A stretch of 50,294 bases of DNA, taken from positions 1 through 50,294 of the IMG/VR virus record IMGVR_UViG_3300025314_000854; one strand, given 5' to 3'. Below the pieces are notes generated by a model. That model did not search any database and had not been told where the DNA came from. It saw nothing but the letters and a program-made list of their open reading frames with translations. Positions 39,406 to 47,647 of the stretch are shown in pieces. Origin of the DNA: a virus. The translations under genes and the position numbers were made by a program. The stretch's first letter is position 1. Each line of letters opens with the position of its first letter.

Positions 39406-41052
39406 TCAAATCGTTTCCCCTTCTGTAATCGGCTCATTGTCCAGAAGCTGCCCGAACTCAGCCCCCGTCCTCTTTATGCCCTGGTTGATAGCTTGCGTGA
39501 CCATATCAGCCGTGATCTTGACCTCGCCCTTCTCATACAATACCGCCGACTCGTCCTGTCTCCGTATGCGCGCGGCGGGTTGGTACACACGCTTTATCAG
39601 GCTCGAACCCGAACTCCACAACACCTGTACCCGATCTTTAGGCCATTGGTAACGAACTAAAGCGTCATCGGGGAAAGCGCGAACAGCGCGCCAGATGTGG
39701 GGCTGGGCCAGCAGCATGTCACGCCTGATACGTAGCTGCCGCGCCTCCGTCACCGCTTCCTCATCCGTACCGGCTTCGTCTTCATCGCTGGAAGTAGAGG
39801 GGATTTCAGTATCCACCCACTCCGGCGCAATCATGCCCTTCTCGGCGTAGAGCTGGCGCGTTTCCTGGTCGGTAATGGCCCCGCCTACGCCCAACTGCAT
39901 ACCGGTTTCACGCATGGTCTTGAACACATTCGCCCACGCCTGCATCACATTGGCGGCTTCGATCTCGGCAGCTTCGTCGCGCTCGTCGTATTCGAAGTGC
40001 AGGGCTTCCGGCAACACGTCAGGGCGTTGTAACTGTTCCTGGACAGCCAGAATGAAATTACGCCCGCCCTTGCCCGTTGCTTTTTCGTGCTGAACTTCCA
40101 TCTCTGTCCCACGCCCCAACGACCCGAACTGAACGGGGTAGAACTCGCTGGGGTCATATCCGGCGATCAATGCCAGGCCATACATGAACATAGCGATAAA
40201 GTCCCGCAAATTGAAATTGGCGGGGAGCTGGGACAGCGCGATCAACTTGGCATCCACGTTTGGGCCGTTGCCGCACAGAACTTGAATGGCGTCATAGTAC
40301 CTGACATTCGCGCCCTCACGGTCGGCTTTTCTGCCGACCATCGCATCCCGCCACTGTTTCTCGCTGATACCCAGGATAAGCAGGATACCGCGCGGAGCCG
40401 CCGCGCCCAACGCTTCCAGGTCGTGCTGCCACACCGCAATCATGAGACGGATTAAGATTTCGGCACGGCTCAAGAAACACCAGCCCGCGCCCCTGTACTC
40501 CTCGCGAATCTCGGGCATGGATGCGACTCTAATCATGTCCATTTCGCGGTAGGGTATAATCTTGTGACTGCGCCCCACTTTAGGCACGTAGGAGATCGGG
40601 AATTCTTCCTTGCTGGTCAAGTAACAACGCGTGGGGTCGAGGTGGAAGAACTGGCGCGTTGGGCCTGACTTGCCGTCCCTGCCTATCTCGGCAATGCCGC
40701 CGAAGTCCGAGGTATGATAAGCGGTGGACAGCGCCGCCGTGCCCGGTCGCCAGCCCTTGAGGCCCCAGGCCACCGTCCAGTCGTGCAAGACCCCGGTATA
40801 TCTCAACACTTGGTTGCGCCCGCCCGTCAGTGTCCAGCCCCGGTTGGCGTCGATGCTGACCATCGAATGTATAACGCCTTGCAGGTGCGGCTCCTTGCGC
40901 CAGAACTCGGCCAGCCAGGTATCACGGTATCGCGTGTCGGGCCTGTATGGGGGCGCGTCTTCAAGGTCTTGCGCCCACGACAGCAAATCGACCATAATGC
41001 CGTCAACTTCTTTTTCAGTAAATCGGGGTTGTTTCGAGGTTGTCTTTGCCAT
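39406..41052 (-). CDS. Portal protein
   Basis: A 548-residue protein started at ATG 41052, which has GGGAG six bases upstream; a TTG 21 bases earlier is a weaker alternative. It follows the terminase genes and shows portal features: LAEFWRKEPHLQGVIHSMVSIDANRGWTLTG, WRPGTAALSTAYHTSDFGGIAEIGRDG, YFHLDPTRCYLTSKEEFPISYV-like clip/wing strands, LIALSQLPANFNLRDFIAMFMYGLALIAGYDPSEFYPVQFGSLGRGTEME and a long C-terminal helical crown. The dodecameric ring through which DNA enters and leaves the head. Confidence 0.88.
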   Translation of the reverse strand: MAKTTSKQPRFTEKEVDGIMVDLLSWAQDLEDAPPYRPDTRYRDTWLAEFWRKEPHLQGVIHSMVSIDANRGWTLTGGRNQVLRYTGVLHDWTVAWGLKGWRPGTAALSTAYHTSDFGGIAEIGRDGKSGPTRQFFHLDPTRCYLTSKEEFPISYVPKVGRSHKIIPYREMDMIRVASMPEIREEYRGAGWCFLSRAEILIRLMIAVWQHDLEALGAAAPRGILLILGISEKQWRDAMVGRKADREGANVRYYDAIQVLCGNGPNVDAKLIALSQLPANFNLRDFIAMFMYGLALIAGYDPSEFYPVQFGSLGRGTEMEVQHEKATGKGGRNFILAVQEQLQRPDVLPEALHFEYDERDEAAEIEAANVMQAWANVFKTMRETGMQLGVGGAITDQETRQLYAEKGMIAPEWVDTEIPSTSSDEDEAGTDEEAVTEARQLRIRRDMLLAQPHIWRAVRAFPDDALVRYQWPKDRVQVLWSSGSSLIKRVYQPAARIRRQDESAVLYEKGEVKITADMVTQAINQGIKRTGAEFGQLLDNEPITEGETI

Positions 41053-41073
41053 TGCTAACTCCCGCTCCCGCAA

Positions 41074-41628
41074 CTATTCGACTCGATCGGTATAATATAA
41101 CTCAAAAGGGCATTTCAGTTTACTTAGATATTCCATGAGTTTGACATCTTCCACTTTAACGCCTCGCCAGGTTTTACCCCCATCATCAGAAACATTAACG
41201 GGTCCAACAGCGCTTTCCCAAATATTCTCGTCTTCGGCGGGCCAACGAGATAATGGTACTGCGATCTCGGTCATCGATTCGCCTTCGGGCAGCACGTTTT
41301 CTTTCCAATCCACCACAATTGAATCATAGACTCCGGTGCTAATACTATCTTTCAGCCCACTAAAAACACCCTTTGTTGTCTGTTCCCCCATATGCTGATA
41401 CCGGAAACGAGCATCATCTGCCAATTGCTGCAAAGCTTTGATAATATCTGGATTGGTTTCGTCTGATACAGCTTTAGACCAATCCAACACACCATCCACA
41501 ACCGGATCAATGTCATCCAGGAAGAACGCGTCTGTTCCTTCGGCATTCTCTGGCAACACCAATTTGCCTGCGACTAGCGCAACCAATCCAGCACCTATTA
41601 CTTTAAAGAAGCTTCTGCGAGTAATCAT
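41074..41628 (-). CDS. Tat-signal protein of unknown function in the head operon
   Basis: A 184-residue protein. The N-terminus MITRRSFFKVIGAGLVALVAGKLVLPENA is a good twin-arginine signal (TRRSFFK, hydrophobic core, then a polar region), so export in folded form is predicted. The rest is acidic, with DDARFRYQHMGEQTTKG, DSIVVDWKENVLPEG and a C-terminal Asp-box, SDDGGKTW, followed by LKCPFELYYTD. DSIV-DW also occurs in the capsid protein and LKCPF--Y plus Asp-boxes in the tail tube protein, which may be coincidence. An exported protein between terminase and portal is unusual. Confidence 0.65.
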   Translation of the reverse strand: MITRRSFFKVIGAGLVALVAGKLVLPENAEGTDAFFLDDIDPVVDGVLDWSKAVSDETNPDIIKALQQLADDARFRYQHMGEQTTKGVFSGLKDSISTGVYDSIVVDWKENVLPEGESMTEIAVPLSRWPAEDENIWESAVGPVNVSDDGGKTWRGVKVEDVKLMEYLSKLKCPFELYYTDRVE

Positions 41629-41640
41629 GTGTCCTCCATT

Positions 41641-43116
41641 TCACCACGTCCAGCCGCCACCATCGCTAATGTAGTTGCAAAGCATAATGGCTTCGCCTAC
41701 ATCGGGGCTACGGCCTATGCGCGCCTTGATTTCTTCTTTCTTCTCAATTATAACCCCGGCTGAGGTTATGCGGTAGCGCGGCGCGCATAAATCCGCCAAC
41801 ACTTCGGGGTCATTCGGTAATGCCATCGTGCTGCCCTGAGATGGGTCTAAGGCCTCCCGCATCCGCCAATGAATCTCGGCGCGGATATTGGTCATCTTGA
41901 GCTTACCCGATTTATCGTGGTATTCTGATTTCTCAGATACGTTGACTGGATTTACTTTATCGTACAGAGGCACAATGTGATCAAAAGTAGATGACCCAAT
42001 CCCAATCACGTCCACATTGATATAACCGGGCTTTTCATTGCCTAATTCCGAATGTACCAGCGTTGCAGCCGTGGGACCATCGGGGACCTGAACACCGGGC
42101 CATTTCTTGACCTCGGCAAACCAATCATCGTAACGCCGCGCTAGCGCCATGTAGTCATCACCGCCCCTGGCTGCATCAAGCCCCGCGCCAGTACAGGGTA
42201 TAGCCGGCCTATTGCGCTCCATCCCTCGCTTTTGCGCAAGCCTGACCCACTCTGTGGGGATAACCTGAAACGGATCGGGCTTGGTTGTGGCCGTGAAATC
42301 GCCGTAAAGAAGCATTGACCGCAACGGCTCAGGCATGGACTGAATAACAGAGCGATACCTGGAGTCATGGGTAAGAAATGGGTTATCGTTAAGCCTGGCC
42401 GGTATAAATGTGCGTGAGCGTGGATATATGATCTCGGCCTCGATCTCAACCGGGCTACCATTGGGAAACTCCCGCTCTTTGCCCTGCACCGTGGCGTACC
42501 AGCGCAATTCACCGGGCTTGGCGGGTCTTGGATGTTTGGGGGCAAGCCATGCCTCCCAATGCCTGACCACCCAAGAACCCGATTCGTCAAACGGGGGGTT
42601 ACCGCCAACAATGACGCGCACACGCTGATTAGCGTCGGTAGTGCGATTCCATCCGCATATGAACACATACTGAGTCTCGGTAAATTCGGTGATTTCATCG
42701 AAGAATAAAAAGTCATGGGGGCGACCCTGCCAGTTCTTTTTATCATCCTCGTACTGCACCGCCCCGAATTCGAGTGTACGAGCGTCACTCCAAGTCCATA
42801 TCTTGTCGGCTTTATTTTCATGCGCCGTCTCTCCAATAATCTCACGCGCCCGCTGCATGATCCCGGACAAGTTGGGATAGACGCGGCGGAAGATAGCAGA
42901 ATGTTTATGGCATTCAATCGCAAGCCCGATTCCGAGGTCAGTTTTACCCCCGCCAGCGCTTCCGCCATAAAATACTTCATCGGCTCTCGATAAAAATGCC
43001 AGCCATTGTGGCTTACTTTGGGGAACCCAAAGTACTATCCTTTCCTGAATCCGCGCCAGGTACCGCTTCTCGGAGGGCATCAGCAAGAGTAAATATTGCT
43101 CGATCAAGTCTGTCAT
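41641..43116 (-). CDS. terL: Terminase large subunit
   Basis: A 491-residue packaging motor. Walker A is GGSAGGGKT (51-59), and Walker B/catalytic Glu is FLFFDEITEF (D140-E141). The C-terminal nuclease domain has GLDAARGGDD (D314, D320/D321) and a late PDVGEAIMLC motif. It couples ATP hydrolysis to DNA translocation through the portal and cuts the concatemer. The ATG with GGTGA upstream lies inside the end of the small-subunit gene (104-base overlap). Confidence 0.95.
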   Translation of the reverse strand: MTDLIEQYLLLLMPSEKRYLARIQERIVLWVPQSKPQWLAFLSRADEVFYGGSAGGGKTDLGIGLAIECHKHSAIFRRVYPNLSGIMQRAREIIGETAHENKADKIWTWSDARTLEFGAVQYEDDKKNWQGRPHDFLFFDEITEFTETQYVFICGWNRTTDANQRVRVIVGGNPPFDESGSWVVRHWEAWLAPKHPRPAKPGELRWYATVQGKEREFPNGSPVEIEAEIIYPRSRTFIPARLNDNPFLTHDSRYRSVIQSMPEPLRSMLLYGDFTATTKPDPFQVIPTEWVRLAQKRGMERNRPAIPCTGAGLDAARGGDDYMALARRYDDWFAEVKKWPGVQVPDGPTAATLVHSELGNEKPGYINVDVIGIGSSTFDHIVPLYDKVNPVNVSEKSEYHDKSGKLKMTNIRAEIHWRMREALDPSQGSTMALPNDPEVLADLCAPRYRITSAGVIIEKKEEIKARIGRSPDVGEAIMLCNYISDGGGWTW

Positions 43117-43687
43117 TGGTCACCGCTATTGGGATAGGCCCGCCGCCAGCCCCAGTATGCTCCACGCGCTCATTGAATAATTTATGATGCTTGCCAATTA
43201 AAGCCGCTGCATCTTTGGCGTCATATAACTCGACCTCTACCCATTCATCCTCCCATTCTTCCGCGTTCTCGCCCCTGCCCTCGAGCCGGCGCGTGCGTTT
43301 CGTCTTTATTTTCTTGATGAGGTCAATATGCTTCAATGCTTCAGGGTTAGAAAAATCAAAATAGATAAAACCATTATCGCTTATCTTTATGAAAGGTTGG
43401 TGACTACCCCGCGCCCATCTCCCCAATCGGTCAAGTACTTCGTCGGCCCCCATCGCCCGCTCAGTCAAGCGACGCGAAATTTCATCTTTGATGTCAACAT
43501 TTGTCAACAACAACGAGCCTTTACGGCGCGCACTTTCCTGTGAACACTTCGGATACGCCAAACGATAAGCATCCGTGGCGTTCCATAACCGCAGATATTC
43601 CTCGACAAAGACTCTATGCTTTGGTCTCAGAGGCTTTGGCGTAGGTTGGATATTTGGTAATGCGTTTTCGTGGGATGGGTCGCTCAT
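43013..43687 (-). CDS. terS: Terminase small subunit
   Basis: A 224-residue protein. RPKHRVFVEEYLRLWNATDAYRLAYPKCSQESARRKGSLLLTNVDIKDEISRRL is the typical small-subunit DNA-binding start (Terminase_2-like HTH). A beta/charged central part follows (IKKIKTKRTRRLEGRGENAEEWEDEWVEVELYDAKDAAALIGKHHKLFNERVEH). It recognises the packaging start and regulates TerL. Gene order and the overlap with terL support this. Confidence 0.9.
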   Translation of the reverse strand: MSDPSHENALPNIQPTPKPLRPKHRVFVEEYLRLWNATDAYRLAYPKCSQESARRKGSLLLTNVDIKDEISRRLTERAMGADEVLDRLGRWARGSHQPFIKISDNGFIYFDFSNPEALKHIDLIKKIKTKRTRRLEGRGENAEEWEDEWVEVELYDAKDAAALIGKHHKLFNERVEHTGAGGGPIPIAVTNDRLDRAIFTLADALREAVPGADSGKDSTLGSPK

Positions 43688-43907
43688 CGTTTTCCGGTAA
43701 TTCGATCACCGTCACTAAAAGCCGCTTCTGTGTGAACAAAGCCAGTTTCAGGCCATCGGGGCTAATTCGGATCGGGATATCGAGCTGTACCCTTAAATTG
43801 TCGCCGTCGCCGCTGATTTTGAGCGCGGACTGAATTGGTGGCAAGCTGGCATAGAATTGGATTTGGGCAATGGCTTTCCCTTTCTCCGCTTTGGCCTTCT
43901 GGCTCAT
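43614..43907 (-). CDS. Small protein upstream of terminase, unknown
   Basis: A 97-residue protein with GAGG seven bases before ATG and a strong extended -10 promoter 20 bases upstream. It overlaps the small terminase gene by 74 bases in another frame. Lysine-rich N-terminus, a beta-rich middle (LRVQLDIPIRISPDGLKLALFTQKRLLVTVIELP) and a basic end. No family recognised. It is the first gene of the packaging operon. Confidence 0.6.
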   Translation of the reverse strand: MSQKAKAEKGKAIAQIQFYASLPPIQSALKISGDGDNLRVQLDIPIRISPDGLKLALFTQKRLLVTVIELPENDERPIPRKRITKYPTYAKASETKA

Positions 43908-43928
43908 ATTGACGCCTCTCTATATGAA

Positions 43929-43945
43929 ATTATATCACAATAACC
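43929..43945 (-). promoter_or_regulatory. Extended -10 promoter of the packaging operon, shared motif copy 2
   Basis: On the minus strand GGTTATTGTGATATAAT ends in TATAAT (43934-43929) preceded by TGA. It differs from the HNH copy at one of 17 bases. Transcription would start near 43922, leaving a 15-base leader before the ATG at 43907. A CGCCG/CGGCG hairpin lies further upstream (43965-43982). Confidence 0.65.
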
Positions 43946-44022
43946 GCAAATACAACGCCCCCGCCGCGATTGAACGGCGAGGGCGCGCCCGTGGAGGGGG
44001 CTAGGATTGCGTAAATTGTACA

Positions 44023-44763
44023 TTACCTTGGATCGACTGTCAAGCATTCCCGCAGCGCGTCCGCCAATTCCGAAATGGCCCTACATACCCGCGGCGGCAG
44101 CGACGCCGTATTCATAAGTTTTTCAAGCGCGGCTGCCATTTTAGCGATTAGCCTCAGCGCATACCGCTCCTTCGGATCTATCTCAACTGCCGTGGGGAAA
44201 TCAGGGGATAGGACATCATTATCGTAAATTCTCGCGTCTTCAAGCTCATTCTGTGCATCTATGCGGTTTACATCAACACCGACTTGGCACGCTCCAGAAA
44301 AATTCGCTTGCAACCAATCCACGCTCGGCGGCCTGCCCCCGTTCCTGTCCATATGCAAAAGCGAGGCCTCGAGAACCGTGCGCCACTTCTCCCCAAACGT
44401 AAGCGCAAACTCGAAGTGGGAGAAGGGCAGGACTTCGAACTCAGTCCATGCCTGGGCGGGATAGAATTGCACTGCCTGGGCGTACTCACGAACACGACGC
44501 CCTGACTTGCCGAACAGCTCGCCGACCACGCGATACACATCCATATACCCGGTTTCTTTCAGGGTATCGGCCTGGCCGGGGGGCAAGTAGAGTTTACCTG
44601 TGATGCTGTCACGCTTGATTTCATCCAGCCTGTTGCAGATGCGCAGGGCGATTGTGCCCACCTCCATATAGGCATCTGACGCAACACGGCCCAGGAATAT
44701 CAAGCGATCTTGAATGTCGGAATCGATAACGGTGAGTAAGAAAGCTTTAGCGCCCATTAACAT
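44023..44763 (-). CDS. Unknown, probably DNA-associated protein
   Basis: A 246-residue protein overlapping the end of the nuclease gene. VYRVVGELFGKSGRRVREYAQAVQFYPAQAWTEFEVLPFSHFEFALTFGEKWRTVLEASLLHMDRNGGRPPSVDWLQANF resembles helical DNA-binding proteins of phage replication regions, with a ParB/KorB-like look. The C-terminal half is helical and acidic. I cannot name a family. It is the last gene before the packaging operon. Confidence 0.55.
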   Translation of the reverse strand: MLMGAKAFLLTVIDSDIQDRLIFLGRVASDAYMEVGTIALRICNRLDEIKRDSITGKLYLPPGQADTLKETGYMDVYRVVGELFGKSGRRVREYAQAVQFYPAQAWTEFEVLPFSHFEFALTFGEKWRTVLEASLLHMDRNGGRPPSVDWLQANFSGACQVGVDVNRIDAQNELEDARIYDNDVLSPDFPTAVEIDPKERYALRLIAKMAAALEKLMNTASLPPRVCRAISELADALRECLTVDPR

Positions 44764-45056
44764 CTGCCCTTTCGCGGTTTATATTGCGCCATAATTTTTA
44801 TGGCTTCATCCTGGCTTGACACCACATGCCTGGGCGCGCCCGCCGTCTCTGCGAAAAACTCGATCTGCTTGCCGCGCAGACCCTCGCCGGGCATCTTGAC
44901 TTCCAGCAACACCCAGATTAACGCGGTTGGTTCCAGCACCAATAAATCGGGGATGCCATCGCCGGCTTTATGGAGTGAATACGTCCGGTATCCATTGCGG
45001 ATAAGATGCTGCTTAATGCTGGTATGGTTCGCGTCGGTCTTGGCAATTTGGATCAT
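44757..45056 (-). CDS. VRR-NUC-type nuclease
   Basis: A 99-residue protein started at ATG 45056 (GGAG nine bases upstream); an ATG at 45071 would add five residues. KQHLIRNGYRTYSLHKAGDGIPDLLVLEPTALIWVLLEVKMPGEGLRGKQIEFF matches the VRR-NUC PD-(D/E)xK core: IPDLLV supplies the Asp, LLEVK the E-x-K pair, and Q after GLRGK the later helix. Such small phage enzymes resolve branched DNA or trim flaps during replication. Confidence 0.82.
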   Translation of the reverse strand: MIQIAKTDANHTSIKQHLIRNGYRTYSLHKAGDGIPDLLVLEPTALIWVLLEVKMPGEGLRGKQIEFFAETAGAPRHVVSSQDEAIKIMAQYKPRKGRC

Positions 45057-45234
45057 AAAGCGGGTCTCCATTCTGGTCTATCCACACAAACGGCTCATAC
45101 TCGTATCGTGGGTTCAGGTTAGCGCGGTCGATTCTGCGCCATCCCTGGGGCGGATCCAGGGCGGGGGCGGCGTCCTCGGTGTAAGATCCGCGGCTATTAT
45201 TGACAATTACAGTAGCCTTAGAATCCCAGGTCAT
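45013..45234 (-). CDS. Small unknown protein
   Basis: A 73-residue protein from ATG 45234, with GGAGGAGG close upstream; an upstream Met adds residues read over the neighbour. Aromatic and polar, with two segments WRRIDRANLNPRYEYEPFVWID and GDPLYDPNCQDRREP. No family recognised. Its end overlaps the nuclease start. Confidence 0.55.
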   Translation of the reverse strand: MTWDSKATVIVNNSRGSYTEDAAPALDPPQGWRRIDRANLNPRYEYEPFVWIDQNGDPLYDPNCQDRREPYQH

Positions 45235-45826
45235 AGGCCTCCTCCGGTTCCGGGCCAATTAAGGCCCCCGCCAATGTCTGTGCCGGCGCTACCTGCCCGT
45301 CATATACCGCCGTTACGGCCCCGCCCTGTTTGAGCGCCTCCGCCACGACATCCGATAATTTATCGGGCTGGCGATCACTCTCACCGTTGATGTCGATGGG
45401 GCCGGTAGTGGTTTGATACCGTCCCAATAAATCGCCAAAGGTCAACTGCCCCGCCGCAACCTGCTGCCCAGCCATGACCATACGCGCCTTCGTCAATGCC
45501 CACGCCAGCTCTTGCGGGAATTGTTCCCGCATCTGGTATCCGTTTCCGCCCCTCTCCGTAGCCCACAAGCCCAGGGCGTTGAACTGCTGGGGCGTCAAGT
45601 CGCGACTGTGCAGGGGGTGAAACGGCTCGTCTTCAGGACACAGGACGTAGCCCCACACCAGGGTTCGGGCTTCGTCTACATCAAGCATACCCGGTAGTTT
45701 TGACAATTCGGCGTTGTAGACCACGCGCACCGCGCCTTTCGCCTTCTGGCTGAACTCGGTTGGGCGTTGAAGCGCGGCGTTGCGCAGGCACGATTTGCGA
45801 ATGGTGTCGGGGTCGTAGACTTTCAT
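45218..45826 (-). CDS. Unknown 202-residue protein
   Basis: Starts ATG 45826, overlapping the cytosine methyltransferase stop (ATGA), with GGAGG upstream. FSQKAKGAVRVVYNAELSKLPGMLDVDEARTLVWGYVLCPEDEPFHPLHSRDLTPQQFNALGLWATERGG is helical with a conserved-looking centre, and the C-terminus is acidic. No known family recognised; context suggests a replication or modification role. Confidence 0.55.
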   Translation of the reverse strand: MKVYDPDTIRKSCLRNAALQRPTEFSQKAKGAVRVVYNAELSKLPGMLDVDEARTLVWGYVLCPEDEPFHPLHSRDLTPQQFNALGLWATERGGNGYQMREQFPQELAWALTKARMVMAGQQVAAGQLTFGDLLGRYQTTTGPIDINGESDRQPDKLSDVVAEALKQGGAVTAVYDGQVAPAQTLAGALIGPEPEEAYDLGF

Positions 45827-46566
45827 AAAGCCTCCAATCTAACTACTTTTGCTACCGCTTGGGCTATGGCGCGCCCCAACGGGAGAGGCACTCCGTTTCC
45901 CACAACTTTATGCTTGCCCTCCAAAGTAAAGGGCGCATCCCTCAAAAAATCCTCAGGCAGCCCTTGTAAACGAATACTCTCTTTTAGTGCCGTCGCCGTT
46001 TTCCATCCCATATATTTAAGGCGTGTTTTTCTGTCGCCTGTAACTCCGGGCTTTATACCGCCACTGGCGCAAACCGCAGGCGACCAATTCATATCCTCAA
46101 ATACATTTACATCAAGATACCGACTCAGATCAATGGCAGAATGAAATGCAACTTGTGTCCCAAATGAAAATCTGCGCTTGCGCTCCTGCTCAGCTCCAAA
46201 CCAGCGCGCATTGAGTAAAATAGAACGCACGTGATAATATGGCTCAAGGCCTGGCTCCGGGGCATTGGCTACATTTTCCATAAGGAACCATTTCGGAAAC
46301 GCCTCTAATACTACCCGCTCAAACTCCGGTATCAAGTTTTCGGCAAGCTCAACACCGGCCGCCAGATTTACATATCGCAATTGTGAGAAACACTGACAGG
46401 GTGGGCCACCTATAATCCCGTCAAATTTGGCGACCGGTGGATGAAAGTTTTTGATATTGCCTCCCCACAACTTATCAGGCCCACGTACAACACAGAATTC
46501 CTGCTCCTCAAAAGCCATATCCAGCAAGCCTATACCTGGAAATAATGATAAAACTAATTCATTCAT
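45823..46566 (-). CDS. Cytosine-5 DNA methyltransferase
   Basis: A 247-residue C5 methyltransferase, a short variant of the usual 300-400 residues. Motif I LSLFPGIGLLDMAFE, motif IV GGPPCQCFSQ with catalytic C57, motif VI MENV (E97-N98-V99), motif VIII AEQERKRRFSFG and motif X GNGVPLPLGRAIAQAV are all present in normal order. The target-recognition region is short. AGGA lies six bases before the ATG. No partner restriction enzyme is seen. Confidence 0.92.
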   Translation of the reverse strand: MNELVLSLFPGIGLLDMAFEEQEFCVVRGPDKLWGGNIKNFHPPVAKFDGIIGGPPCQCFSQLRYVNLAAGVELAENLIPEFERVVLEAFPKWFLMENVANAPEPGLEPYYHVRSILLNARWFGAEQERKRRFSFGTQVAFHSAIDLSRYLDVNVFEDMNWSPAVCASGGIKPGVTGDRKTRLKYMGWKTATALKESIRLQGLPEDFLRDAPFTLEGKHKVVGNGVPLPLGRAIAQAVAKVVRLEAL

Positions 46567-46578
46567 AGCAATTCCTGA

Positions 46579-46883
46579 CTACGTAAACTCTACCGTTGGA
46601 TGCTCGCGTAAATAATCAATCTCTTTTTCAAGTGAGATTATTTTATCGTTCTGATCCACAAACAATCTCAAACTGTCATTGCTGGCCTGTAGTTGTTGCC
46701 GTAACTGCCCGATCTCGGCGTCCTTATACGCTATCGCTTGATTAAGCAGCACGAAGCAAGTATTGACATGGAATGGGCGAACTCCGCTTTCCCCTTCAGG
46801 TAAAAGCGCTGGGATTTGGGGGGAACAATCGGGAGGCCGCAGTATTTGCAAATAGGCGAATCAGACAGGTTGTGTTCTGGCAT
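46579..46883 (-). pseudogene. Zinc-finger/coiled-coil protein, probably frameshifted
   Basis: ATG 46883 has GGAGG six bases upstream and reads MPEHNLSDSPICKYCGLPIVPP...YLKGK before drifting to a stop at 46731. The -1 frame carries a matching second half, FHVNTCFVLLNQAIAYKDAEIGQLRQQLQ, and a coiled coil to 46579. CxxC in the first part and HxxxC in the second make one zinc finger only if the frames are joined. Homopolymer runs CCCCCC, GGGG and AAA lie between them. Either a frameshift mutation, a sequencing error or recoding. Confidence 0.55.
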
Positions 46884-47637
46884 TGATTTCCTCCACAAAT
46901 AAGGGATCGGGAACAAAGTTTTTCAGGAATGGAAATTCATGGTATTGAATACCGTCCAATTTATCGCCGCCCCACACACCGTCAATCTTGCGCGTGCCGC
47001 CCCACTGTTTGAAGAAGAAGGGAATCTTATTGGCCGCACATTCATCTCGCATCCATTGAAACCATAGCGCCTTGGGCTGAACGAATCCAGCCCCACTCTC
47101 ACCGCCAGCGATCCACCACCGAATCGTACTGGCCCATTCCGTAGGCACATTGATCGTTGGGCCTAGGGCAGGCTCATAACTGGCAAAACGCAACACCGCG
47201 GGAATCTTGGACACCTCATCGAGCCGCCATATATATTTGGCAGTCTCGACCGTAACACCCAACCACACATTCGGCCATCCCTGGCCCCAATCCTTGGGGA
47301 GGCAGGCCCGGATATTTTCAGGCCGCTTGGTCAAGATCTGGTAAGTCAAGTGCGGGGTCTGGCGTATAATTTGCCACGCCGCCTCTCGCCATTCCGGCTT
47401 GATATCGTTATGGAAAAAATCGCTCCAGGAGCAAGTGAATACCGGCGCCGGTTCCTTCCACTTCAAAGGTTGGCGCATAGTTTTGCTTAAATGCACCACT
47501 CTGGGATCGAACCCATAACGCTCGGCATCTCTGTAAAAATAACAAATACGGCAACCGGCGCTAACGCGAGTACAACCAATAAATGGATTCCACGTATGAT
47601 CGGTCCAAGATATTCCAGTTTTATCGCCCATTTGCAT
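46861..47637 (-). CDS. Gp37/Gp68-family (DUF5131) phage protein
   Basis: A 258-residue protein. The start ISWTDHTWNPFIGCTRVSAGCRICYFYRDAERYG is the hallmark of the phage Gp37/Gp68 family, with GC...GCxxCY cysteines suggesting an iron-sulfur or metal site in a radical-SAM-like barrel. FTCSWSDFFHNDIKPEWREAAWQIIRQTPHLTYQILTKRPENI, WLGVTVET and WWIAGGESG are family motifs. Function in phages is unknown. A TGTGATATATATT promoter-like element (47675-47687) lies upstream. Confidence 0.85.
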   Translation of the reverse strand: MQMGDKTGISWTDHTWNPFIGCTRVSAGCRICYFYRDAERYGFDPRVVHLSKTMRQPLKWKEPAPVFTCSWSDFFHNDIKPEWREAAWQIIRQTPHLTYQILTKRPENIRACLPKDWGQGWPNVWLGVTVETAKYIWRLDEVSKIPAVLRFASYEPALGPTINVPTEWASTIRWWIAGGESGAGFVQPKALWFQWMRDECAANKIPFFFKQWGGTRKIDGVWGGDKLDGIQYHEFPFLKNFVPDPLFVEEINARTQPV

Positions 47638-47647
47638 TTATACCTTT

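Noticed and set aside
42141-42980. 279-residue minus-strand frame
   Set aside because: Lies wholly within the large terminase gene in another frame; composition is not protein-like.
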